Assembly (NCBI GenBank): GCA_964384375.1
Contig: CAYLLN010000002.1
Location: 62,001-126,000 of the forward strand
Source of the DNA: CAYLLN01 sp964384375
GTDB lineage: Bacteria; Planctomycetota; Planctomycetia; Pirellulales; Pirellulaceae
Direction: 5' to 3'
DNA: 64,000 nt
Position numbers and translations under genes: made by a program. Positions 57,609 to 64,000 of this stretch are shown in pieces. Under the pieces are notes generated by a model that saw only the letters and a program-made list of their open reading frames with translations, was not told where the DNA came from and did no database searches. The stretch's first letter is position 1. Each line of letters begins with the position of its first letter.

Positions 57609-58568
57609 GTGGAATTGCTCTTGACGCTGCTATTGGTGCTGCACCTCGTCTGTGTCAACGTCGCAGCGGGGGCGCCAATCTTGTGCGTCTGGTTGGAATG
57701 GTGGGGCGGGACGGTCGCGCGCGGCGCGGCCGAGTACCTCGCGCGGATGGGGCTCACGAGCCTGGTGGCCGGCGGCCTCTTGGGCATCCTCATTGGCGGT
57801 CTGAAGTGGTCGGCTTCGTACCAGGATTTGTGGACCGGGCCGCTGAGCTACAAGATGCACTGGGCGGCAGGCGAGATTCTGTTTTCGCTAGTGCTGGCCG
57901 TTGTCTATTGGCAGCTCGTGCGGCGGCCGGGGGGCGAATCGAAGCTGGCTCGCGGTGGGCGGGGGCTAGTTGCTTTCATTCACGGCACAAATCTGCTCTA
58001 TCACTTTCCGGTGCTGTTCATCGTCGCGGGCCGGATGCACGAACAGGGCCTGATCGTTGGTCCGGTCGTGCGCGGTGCCGCCTTCCGCGAACTGGCTGGC
58101 CAGGGAGAGACCGCGGCGCTGGCGGTGCATGTGGCGCTGGCCTCGGTGGCGATGGCGGGCATCATGCTGCTTGGGTTAGCGATGAAGTGGCAAAGGATCG
58201 GGCGCGAAGTGGCGGATTGTGATTGGGCCGCGGCTTGGGGGGGAAGGTGGGCGCTGGCGGCATCGCTGGCGCAGCTTCCGGTTGGTTTGTGGACGCTGGC
58301 GATGCTGCCCGGCGGCGAGCAGTCCCGGTTGATGGGAAACGATATGATCGGAACCGCTCTGTTTGCCGTGTCGATGCTGGCCGTGCTGTGGCTGCTGAGG
58401 GAACTGGTGGCCGTGTCGATGGGCAAAACGGCCAAGGGGGCACTGATTCGGTCGATGACGGCTATGCTCGTCGTCGTCGCCCTGATGACGGCGATGCAGC
58501 AGCGGGTCAGAATTGCCAGCCGCACGAATTCGCAAGCAGGAGCCGCCGCATGGCAGACGAAATCGTAA
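57609..58568 (+). CDS. Eight-helix integral membrane protein of unknown function
   Basis: Product of 319 residues with about eight membrane helices (LLLTLLLVLHLVCVNVAAGAPILCVWL and on). Histidines lie within or near several helices (LVLHLVCVN, YKMHWAAGEILFSLVLAVVYW, FIHGTNLLYHFPVLFIV, LAVHVALASVAMAGIM), compatible with haem or metal binding in a membrane-bound redox protein, but no family is recognised. The GTG at 57609 is chosen: it begins the first helix and has AGGAAG seven bases upstream. The end overlaps the next gene by 19 bases. Confidence 0.6.
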   Translation: MELLLTLLLVLHLVCVNVAAGAPILCVWLEWWGGTVARGAAEYLARMGLTSLVAGGLLGILIGGLKWSASYQDLWTGPLSYKMHWAAGEILFSLVLAVVYWQLVRRPGGESKLARGGRGLVAFIHGTNLLYHFPVLFIVAGRMHEQGLIVGPVVRGAAFRELAGQGETAALAVHVALASVAMAGIMLLGLAMKWQRIGREVADCDWAAAWGGRWALAASLAQLPVGLWTLAMLPGGEQSRLMGNDMIGTALFAVSMLAVLWLLRELVAVSMGKTAKGALIRSMTAMLVVVALMTAMQQRVRIASRTNSQAGAAAWQTKS

Positions 58569-59494
58569 AACTCCGCGACCCGGCCAGCGGCAGTGAAGCC
58601 GCGATTGCAGCCCACTTGGGCTTCAACTGCTTCCACTTCGCCGTGCAGCACGAAGGAAAGCCCGTCGAAGTGCTCTACGCGCATCCGGAGTTCGCTTCCG
58701 GCACACAGCGTCCCTCTGGCAGTGGGATTCCGATTCTGTTCCCCTTCCCCGGGCGCATTCCGGGAACGACGTTCAATTGGGAAGGGAAACAATACACGCT
58801 CGAAGCGGGCGACGCTCTTGGGAATGCGATTCACGGTTTCGTTCTGCGACGGCCGTGGCGGGTGACCGAGCGGAGCGAGTCGCGCGTGACGGGCGAGTTT
58901 CACGCTTGGAAGGACGATCCGAGCCTGAAGGAACGCTGGCCGGCTGATTTTCGGATTCGGGCGACCTACGAAGTCCGCGGAAATCAACTCATCGGCTCCT
59001 ACCAGATCGACAACCCGGCCGATGTGCCGCTGCCGTTTGGATTTGGTACGCATCCTTACTTCCGTGTCCCGATCGGCGGCAAGTCAGCGGGCGACTGCAT
59101 CGTCTGGCTGCCGGTGACCGAGCGCTGGGTGCTCAAAGAGATGCTCCCCACCGGCAAGCGCAAGGCGCTTCCAGAAACGGAAACCTACGAGAGCGGCCGG
59201 CGCTACGACGAGCTCAAACTCGACGATGTCTTCACCGGTCTCTTGGATACGGCAGGTACGACCGAGGCCCTGATTCAAGACCCCGGCGGCCTGGCGATGA
59301 CGATTCGCTGGAAGGCCAGTCAGTTTCGCGAGTGCGTCGTTTATACGCCGCCGCATCGCGAGGCGATCTGCATCGAACCGCTGACATGCGCTCCCAGCGC
59401 CGTCGTCCTAGCTCAGAAGGGGATCGATGCCGGCTGGCGCGTCCTCGCACCGGGGAAGACGTTTGCGGCGGAAGTGACGATTGCTGCGGAATGA
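58550..59494 (+). CDS. Aldose 1-epimerase (galactose mutarotase-like)
   Basis: Product of 314 residues. Motifs: FAVQHEGKPVEVLYAHPEF, SGIPILFPFPGRIPG, NAIHGFVLRRPW (His), FGFGTHPYFRVP (His), and the C-terminal AICIEPLTCAPSA with the catalytic Glu. It interconverts alpha and beta anomers of aldoses or acts on a phosphorylated hexose (the GIPILFPFPGR element fits the wider galactose-mutarotase-like group). The start overlaps the preceding membrane protein gene, so they are co-translated. Confidence 0.88.
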   Translation: MADEIVKLRDPASGSEAAIAAHLGFNCFHFAVQHEGKPVEVLYAHPEFASGTQRPSGSGIPILFPFPGRIPGTTFNWEGKQYTLEAGDALGNAIHGFVLRRPWRVTERSESRVTGEFHAWKDDPSLKERWPADFRIRATYEVRGNQLIGSYQIDNPADVPLPFGFGTHPYFRVPIGGKSAGDCIVWLPVTERWVLKEMLPTGKRKALPETETYESGRRYDELKLDDVFTGLLDTAGTTEALIQDPGGLAMTIRWKASQFRECVVYTPPHREAICIEPLTCAPSAVVLAQKGIDAGWRVLAPGKTFAAEVTIAAE

Positions 59495-59507
59495 GTGCGC
59501 ATCACAC

Positions 59508-59594
59508 CAACCCGAAGCGTAGGCGAGGGGTTTGGTAGCCCGACGCGTAAGCAAGGGAATTGGCGCTGATCTCCCTCGCTCACGCGTCGGGCTA
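59508..59594. repeat. Long inverted repeat with 13-bp arms
   Basis: TAGCCCGACGCGT (59536-59548) and ACGCGTCGGGCTA (59582-59594) are exact reverse complements. Within them AGCAAGGGA faces TCCCTCGCT. A smaller palindrome with CCAACCC / GGGGTTTGG character precedes at 59508-59535. The unit lies 14 bp after the epimerase gene. Confidence 0.88.
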
Positions 59595-59601
59595 GTATGC
59601 G

Positions 59602-59640
59602 CAACAAAAACGGCGGACAGACCAAACGGCCCATCCGCCG
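59602..59640 (-). terminator. Rho-independent terminator of the small cytochrome gene
   Basis: On the minus strand, CGGCGGA pairs with TCCGCCG (59611-59617 and 59634-59640) around a 16-base loop, followed directly by TTTTTGTT. It lies about 50 bases after the cytochrome stop codon. Confidence 0.8.
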
Positions 59641-59692
59641 ACTTATTTTCAGACTGAAAGAAAGTCCAGCTGCAACCGCCCGAGAGCGAACG

Positions 59693-60097
59693 CTACGGCA
59701 GCTTGCCTGCCTTGATCGCTTCGCCGAACGTCTTGCCGTCGGCGGCCTTCTCGGCTTCCGTCTTGGCCAGACCTTCGAGAATGTACTTCTTCGTGGCTTC
59801 GGCGGCGGCGTCGGCATTGTCGCCGGCGTCTTCCTTGATCTTCGTGATTTCGGCCTTGGTGACGAACTTGCCGACGGCGATGCCGTAAGCGTTCTTCTCC
59901 TTCTTCCCCTTGCCGGCGATGTGGCAGACGTTGCACTTGGCGGTCGATTCCTCGCCGTAGGTCTTCACGACCTGGTCCTTGAGGGCCGAGTACTTCTCGT
60001 GCCATTGCACGTTGATCGGCGGCAGGGCCGCGGCCTCACGAGCACCACCGGCCGCCAAACCCAGGGCGACCGCCACGAACAGACAAACGCGATTCAT
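59693..60097 (-). CDS. Small exported cytochrome c-like protein
   Basis: Product of 134 residues: signal peptide (NRVCLFVAVALGLAAGGAREAAA), then a haem motif CNVCH at 55-59 within ESTAKCNVCHIAGKGKKEKNAYG. The following part is Lys/Ala/Glu-rich and helical (KYILEGLAKTEAEKAADGKTFGEAIKAGKLP). The CxxCH with a short downstream helix fits a c-type cytochrome of class I type or an isolated haem domain in the periplasm. It has its own terminator. Confidence 0.75.
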   Translation of the reverse strand: MNRVCLFVAVALGLAAGGAREAAALPPINVQWHEKYSALKDQVVKTYGEESTAKCNVCHIAGKGKKEKNAYGIAVGKFVTKAEITKIKEDAGDNADAAAEATKKYILEGLAKTEAEKAADGKTFGEAIKAGKLP

Positions 60098-60218
60098 CCG
60101 AAAATCTCCGGGAAATGGGGAACTGGTCAGGTTGGGAAGACCAGTGCAGCCGCGACCTTCGCCGCAAACCGCTGTTATCAGGTGGGACGATTCAGGTGGG
60201 CAGACTCATAAGTAAAAC

Positions 60219-61226
60219 TTACGCTCCGGGCACTGTCAAGGGTGACGCGGCTGCCCGCCGAAAGCCGTACTCTCCGAGCCACTGCCATGCATCGCGCAGC
60301 GTTTCGTCGAGCAGACGGAACTCATAGCCTAGCTCGTTTTTGGCCCGGTCGCTGCGGAAGCAGTGCGATTGGCGGGACATGGCTAGCGCTCCGGAGTTGG
60401 CCGCCGTTTCCCGACCCGATAGGCGCGTGCGGATGTCGCAGACGGGCCCGGCAATGGCGCGGAAAATCGGCCCCATCGGCACCCAAGGTCCCGGTTTGCC
60501 GGCCAGGGCGGCAATCTGTCGCCAGAGGTCACGAAACTTCAGGTTGTGTCCGGCGAGGATGTATCGCCGGCCGCTTTGGCCGCGCTCGACCGCCAAGATG
60601 ACACCTGCCGCTACGTCGCGGGCATCGCAAAAGCTGCCGGCACCGACGGGGGCAAAGAGCGAACCCTTCGACACCTCCAGCAGCATTTTGCCCGACGACG
60701 GCTTCCAGTCCCACGGGCCGAACATCGTCCCCGGATTGACGATCGTCGCCCAGAGGCCGCGACTCACCTCGTCCAGCACAATCCGCTCGGCCGCTTGCTT
60801 GGTCGTGACGTAGGGGACCGGCACGATACCGGGCAATGCCGAGTCTTCATCCGCCGGCGTATCGAGCGAGCCGAGGCCGAGCGCGTTAACGCTCGAGACA
60901 TGCACGAGTTTCGCGCCGGCTTTGCGAGCAACGAGGGCAACATGGCGAGTCCCCTCGACATTGATCGCCTGATGGAGGTCTTGTTCCCTCCAGCCGATAT
61001 GCACATGGCCAGCCGCGTGAATCACCACGTCGATTCCCTGACAAGCCTCAGCGACGGAAGCGGCATCCAGCACGTCGCCGGAGAGCTTATGCACATCGAG
61101 TCCGTCTAGCGGGCGCGGGTCACTGGTCGCGCGCGTGAGCACCGTGACTTCGTGTCCCGCCGCTAGCAGCAGGCGTACGACGTTGTTGCCGACCAGGCCA
61201 GTCGCACCCGTGACCAGGTAACGCAT
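60219..61226 (-). CDS. NAD-dependent epimerase/dehydratase (extended SDR)
   Basis: Product of 335 residues: RYLVTGATGLVGNNVVRLLLAAGHEVTVLTR (GxxGxxG), DVVIHAAGHVHIG, LVHVSSVNALG, and YVTTKQAAERIVLDE (YxxxK). This is the dihydroflavonol-reductase-like / HpnA-like subgroup that reduces or isomerises sugar nucleotides or isoprenoid-like compounds; the exact substrate is not clear. It is divergent from the GNAT-like gene across a 128-bp spacer. The ATG at 61226 is the exact family start. Confidence 0.88.
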   Translation of the reverse strand: MRYLVTGATGLVGNNVVRLLLAAGHEVTVLTRATSDPRPLDGLDVHKLSGDVLDAASVAEACQGIDVVIHAAGHVHIGWREQDLHQAINVEGTRHVALVARKAGAKLVHVSSVNALGLGSLDTPADEDSALPGIVPVPYVTTKQAAERIVLDEVSRGLWATIVNPGTMFGPWDWKPSSGKMLLEVSKGSLFAPVGAGSFCDARDVAAGVILAVERGQSGRRYILAGHNLKFRDLWRQIAALAGKPGPWVPMGPIFRAIAGPVCDIRTRLSGRETAANSGALAMSRQSHCFRSDRAKNELGYEFRLLDETLRDAWQWLGEYGFRRAAASPLTVPGA

Positions 61227-61354
61227 TGATGCCTTTGTTCCTCGCTTACGCTTCGGGTCCGTGTTCTCGCTGCATCCGCGAACTGGGAATTTCGACTATC
61301 ATCACGGGCTTGGCCAAAAGCACAACGTCAATTCCCGGCCGGCATCTCTCGTCC

Positions 61355-62518
61355 ATGCCCAATCTGCCTGCGACACTCCCCAGCCTCGTCGTCAAACCCG
61401 TAGAAACCTGGTGGGAGCGGCGGCAGTTTCTGGCTCTGCCGTGGGAGATCAACCTCCACGATCCGAATTGGATTCCTCCGCTCCGGAAGAATCAAAAGGA
61501 GATGGTGGGGTTCGCGAAACACCCCTTTTACGACAATGCCGAGGGACAGGCGTTTCTCGCTCTCCGCAACGGCAAGCCGGTGGGCCGCGTCCACGCGATC
61601 GTCAACCACATTCACAATCGGCAGCAGAAAGAGAACCGCGGTTTCTTCGGCTTCTTCGAGTGCATCGACGATCAGGAGGTCGCCAGCGGCCTCTTCGAGC
61701 AAGTCCGCCGCTGGATGGCTGCCAAAGGGATCACACAGATTCGCGGGCCGGTCAATCCGTCGCTCAATTACGAATGCGGTCTGCTGATTGACGGCTTTGA
61801 TACGCCGCCGATGTTCATGATGACGCACAATTTGCCGTACTACGGCCGGCTGATCGAGGCGTGCGGCTTCACCAAGGTCGAAGACCTCTTTGCGTTTTGG
61901 GGGCACGTCTCGATGCTCGATCAGCTCGACAAGAAGCTGGCTTTCATCGTCGAAGAGTGTCAGCGGCGGTTCGACATCAAGCTGCGGCGGCTCGACCGGA
62001 GCCGCTTTATGCAGGAAGTGAAGATGTTTCTCGACATCTACAACCAATCGCTGCAAGGAACCTGGGGCTTCGCTCCGCTCTCCGAAGGCGAAATCGAGCA
62101 CATGGCCGCGTCGATGAAGCACCTCGTCGTGCCGGAAATGACGACGGTTGCCGAGATCGACGGACGCCCCGTCGGGGCGCAATTCGGCCTGCTCGACTAC
62201 AACACGCGAATCAAGCAAATCGACGGCCGCCTCTTTCCCTTTGGCTTCCTGCGTCTCTTGTGGAACCGCCGGGCGATCAAACGCGTGCGGCTGATTAGCA
62301 CGAACGTCATTCCCGAATATCAAATGTGGGGCCTGGGACTGGTGATCGCCGCGCGACTGGTGCCCGAAGTCAAAGATTGGGGGATCGAAGAGGTCGAGTT
62401 CTCCTGGGTTTTGGAGAGCAACAAGCTCTCCTACGGCACGCTCAAGCGGGGCGGCGCGAAGATCACGAAGACCTATCGGCTTTACGATTCGTTGCCCGAG
62501 CCGGTGGCAAGCAAATAG
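61355..62518 (+). CDS. GNAT-like N-acyltransferase-fold protein
   Basis: Product of 387 residues: ETWWERRQFLALPWEINLHDPNWIPPLRKNQKEMV, AIVNHIHNRQQKENRGFFGFFECIDDQEVASGLFEQVRRWMAAKGITQIRGPVNPSLNYECGLLIDGF. The FGFFECxDD...L...RGPxNPS phrase is typical of a GNAT-like family annotated in many bacteria as N-acetyltransferase. The C-terminal half again has a GNAT-like element (AEIDGRPVGAQFGLLDYN). Substrate unknown. ATG 61355 is chosen because the frame upstream is the coding shadow of the divergent gene's leader. Confidence 0.75.
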   Translation: MPNLPATLPSLVVKPVETWWERRQFLALPWEINLHDPNWIPPLRKNQKEMVGFAKHPFYDNAEGQAFLALRNGKPVGRVHAIVNHIHNRQQKENRGFFGFFECIDDQEVASGLFEQVRRWMAAKGITQIRGPVNPSLNYECGLLIDGFDTPPMFMMTHNLPYYGRLIEACGFTKVEDLFAFWGHVSMLDQLDKKLAFIVEECQRRFDIKLRRLDRSRFMQEVKMFLDIYNQSLQGTWGFAPLSEGEIEHMAASMKHLVVPEMTTVAEIDGRPVGAQFGLLDYNTRIKQIDGRLFPFGFLRLLWNRRAIKRVRLISTNVIPEYQMWGLGLVIAARLVPEVKDWGIEEVEFSWVLESNKLSYGTLKRGGAKITKTYRLYDSLPEPVASK

Positions 62519-62768
62519 CTGCCTCGTTCAGCAATCCGTCCCTCGCCAGCGGCGGGTTGCGAACGAGCGCCGAATTAGCCGTCCAGCCGGATCAGCACGA
62601 GCGAGGTGTGCTGTAGGTCGAGCCTTTTCGCAGGGGCTCGTCGCAGCGAGCGTATCCAGTCAGCTTCGTGAAGGTTTCTGCCCTCCGAGGTCGAGTAGCA
62701 CCGAAATACTGGGAATTCCGAGATTAGGAATTACACTGGAAGTACCTTCACCCGATAAGGACTCGACG
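62519..62768. other. Spacer without a recognisable gene
   Basis: 250 bases between two plus-strand genes. I see no long palindrome or heptad here beyond short GCC-rich words. The promoter for the following exported-protein gene is probably in this stretch. Confidence 0.4.
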
Positions 62769-63302
62769 ATGTTTCGCCGCGCTCTTGCTTTGCTTGTTGC
62801 CTGGGCCGCTTGCTCCCTTCTGGTCATGTCTGCAGTCGCGCAGGAACCAGCTCCCGCCCAGCCACCTGCCGCCCAACCGCCGGATGCTCAGCCGCCAACT
62901 CCGCCGCGGCCGGAACCGGTTGAACTCATTGAAGCTACGAAGGAAGAAATCTGGACGCTCGGCGGCAAGACGTGGGATTTCAAGGACGTGGCTACGACCT
63001 ATAAGCCGGTGAAGGGGCTGATGAATCCAAGCACAGGGATCGTGCAATGGACGCTCGAGATCGTTCGCGAGATGAGCGAGGGGGAAATCGGGATGCACGG
63101 GAACCTCGAGGAGACCCCTTTCAAGCCCACATTCCTCGATGCCGAGCGCATCGTTCTGGAAGAGGATGCCCCTTCGCGAATGAGCAAGATCGGCGGCAAG
63201 GTGGGGGACCGCGTGCTGGTAGGCTTCAAGCTGCCCGAGCCGGACGTGCTGGAGAAGACCACGCTGATCCGTGTCGGCAAGCGAACGAGCGTGGGGTTTT
63301 AG
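62769..63302 (+). CDS. Exported protein of unknown function with Pro-rich linker
   Basis: Product of 177 residues with a signal peptide (FRRALALLVAWAACSLLVMSAVAQ), a Pro/Ala/Gln-rich linker (about 26-50, EPAPAQPPAAQPPDAQPP), and a C-terminal domain of about 120 residues with strands and charged turns (EEIWTLGGKTWDFKDVATTYKPVKGL, WTLEIVREMSEGEIG, RMSKIGGKVGDRVLVGFKLPEPDVLEKTTLIRV). No family is recognised. It is probably periplasmic or surface-located. Confidence 0.6.
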   Translation: MFRRALALLVAWAACSLLVMSAVAQEPAPAQPPAAQPPDAQPPTPPRPEPVELIEATKEEIWTLGGKTWDFKDVATTYKPVKGLMNPSTGIVQWTLEIVREMSEGEIGMHGNLEETPFKPTFLDAERIVLEEDAPSRMSKIGGKVGDRVLVGFKLPEPDVLEKTTLIRVGKRTSVGF

Positions 63303-63322
63303 CGGCGCAAGCGAAGCGGTTG

Positions 63323-64000
63323 TTATTCGTTCGGGGAGCGTTCTGCGACGCGGCGGACGATCCAGTCGGCCGTGCCGTGACTAGCATCACGGATGCGTGC
63401 GACGGTGATCCAGAGGTTTCGGGGGGAAGTGTTGCCGCTCAACGTGAATTGATACTTCAGCACGACATCGTCAGACAGAGCAGTCCGCGCTTGCGATGCA
63501 ACCGAGTCGAAGCGAAAGCTACCTGCTCTTCCCATGGTGCTGAACGACTTGAGCGGCTCGCTTGCGAACAGCTCTTGCAGGGCCTTCGCCGCTTCGCGGT
63601 CCTTCGTGTAGTGCTCGGCCAAGGCGTCGGGCGACGTAATACGCTGGAGGCGCTCGCGCTGAAACTGATCGGCCTCCTGCAGCTTTCCTTGCCGAACCAA
63701 TTCGAGCCAGGCATTGGCGAATTGTTCGGCCTCTTCGACCAGGATCGCCTGACGGCTCAATTGGCGTGTGACGCCCCAGCCGAGAAATAGCGTCGCCAGA
63801 CAGAGTCCGATGGTCGCCAGCCACTGGCCTCGTAGTTGCCCCTGACTTGCGGCAATGCTGCGCAAAGCAACTGCGGCCGTGACGATCCCCGCCAGCGGAA
63901 CGACGAGCAACAGGGGGCTGGTCAGGATCAGTGGCGAAGCAAAACCGAGCAGCAGTGCACCGACGGCCGCCCGGCTGATGGCGACATAGCCGGCCAGTTG
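63323..64000 (-). CDS. Partial membrane protein (DUF4190-like), 5' end outside the window
   Basis: At least 225 residues, with the frame open to the window edge. The edge sequence translates as GYVAISRAAVGALLLGFASP, then LILTSPLLLVVPLAGIVTAAVALRSIAASQGQLRG and a second helix (WLATIGLCLATLFLGWGV), the arrangement of a helical hairpin with the phrase ...S.LL.VPLAGI. The C-terminal domain (about 120 residues) is soluble. The codon at 63910 is TTG and is not a believable start, because the conserved hairpin begins before it. Function unknown. Confidence 0.6.
   Translation of the reverse strand, partial: QLAGYVAISRAAVGALLLGFASPLILTSPLLLVVPLAGIVTAAVALRSIAASQGQLRGQWLATIGLCLATLFLGWGVTRQLSRQAILVEEAEQFANAWLELVRQGKLQEADQFQRERLQRITSPDALAEHYTKDREAAKALQELFASEPLKSFSTMGRAGSFRFDSVASQARTALSDDVVLKYQFTLSGNTSPRNLWITVARIRDASHGTADWIVRRVAERSPNE

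Noticed and set aside
1..64000. tRNA, rRNA, riboswitch, integrase or transposase genes
   Set aside because: Read for typical tRNA and rRNA words, known riboswitch-like cores and DDE/tyrosine recombinase motifs; nothing convincing was seen. A covariance-model scan could still find small RNAs.

Overview
The window is GC-rich, densely coded bacterial chromosome, most likely from a planctomycete of the Pirellulales type. The basis is a large secreted PVC-type c-type-cytochrome protein (CAACH), a Tat-type Gfo/Idh oxidoreductase, an M81/MlrC-type protein, single-haem exported cytochromes, several pseudopilin genes with very long products, weak or absent Shine-Dalgarno sites, and dispersed palindromes of the kind common in this phylum. 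I see no rRNA, tRNA, CRISPR array, transposase, integrase or phage gene.

Layout. 1-875: non-coding, packed with palindromic repeats. 876-17695 (minus strand): a type IV pilus / type II secretion-like cluster, transcribed as PilB/GspE-like ATPase, PilT-like ATPase, second PilB/GspE-like ATPase, GspF/PilC, two GspG-like pseudopilins, a GspH-like and a PilV/GspI-like pseudopilin, and an 1832-residue GspK-like protein. 18065-21374: an exported proline-rich protein, a zinc-ribbon membrane protein, an LpxH-like phosphoesterase and a CPBP protease. 21512-24716: pntAA-pntAB-pntB transhydrogenase. 24802-25382: Phd-like antitoxin with a nonsense-interrupted ParE-like toxin. 25391-36032: oxidoreductase, esterase, VOC protein, cytochrome, orphan pseudopilin, Na+/solute symporter, threonine aldolase, MgtC, LRR, ThiS/MoaD-like and WD40 proteins. 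36251-43009: PVC haem protein, mgsA, MlrC-type protein and a GSAM-like aminotransferase. 43187-49593: acetylxylan-esterase-like protein, HpcH/HpaI aldolase, 2-hydroxyacid dehydrogenase and GH2 glycosidase, which suggest polysaccharide or sugar-acid catabolism. 49779-51695: lipB-like gene, lipA and a small lipoyl-type domain. 51889-64000: a basic planctomycete-type small protein, comB, SDR, fasciclin protein, GT-C-like and GT2 glycosyltransferases, a membrane protein, aldose epimerase, cytochrome, extended SDR, GNAT-like protein, an exported protein and a partial membrane protein that runs off the right edge.

The most unusual signal is in the DNA between and inside the genes. At about a dozen places, mostly touching start or stop codons, the spacer is a degenerate tandem repeat with an exact 7-bp period, and the unit differs from place to place. 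In two pseudopilin genes the heptads are translated as part of the leader peptide. A second class, long palindromes, has entered coding sequences in frame (comB, the MlrC-type gene, the GT-C-like gene twice, and the gspH leader). Other points of interest are a lipoate locus whose LipB-like protein lacks the canonical catalytic Cys and Lys and whose lipoyl domain has Asp at the lipoyl-Lys position, a GspF with two extra predicted membrane helices, and the giant GspK-like protein. Functional calls rest on motifs read by eye; no database search was possible.
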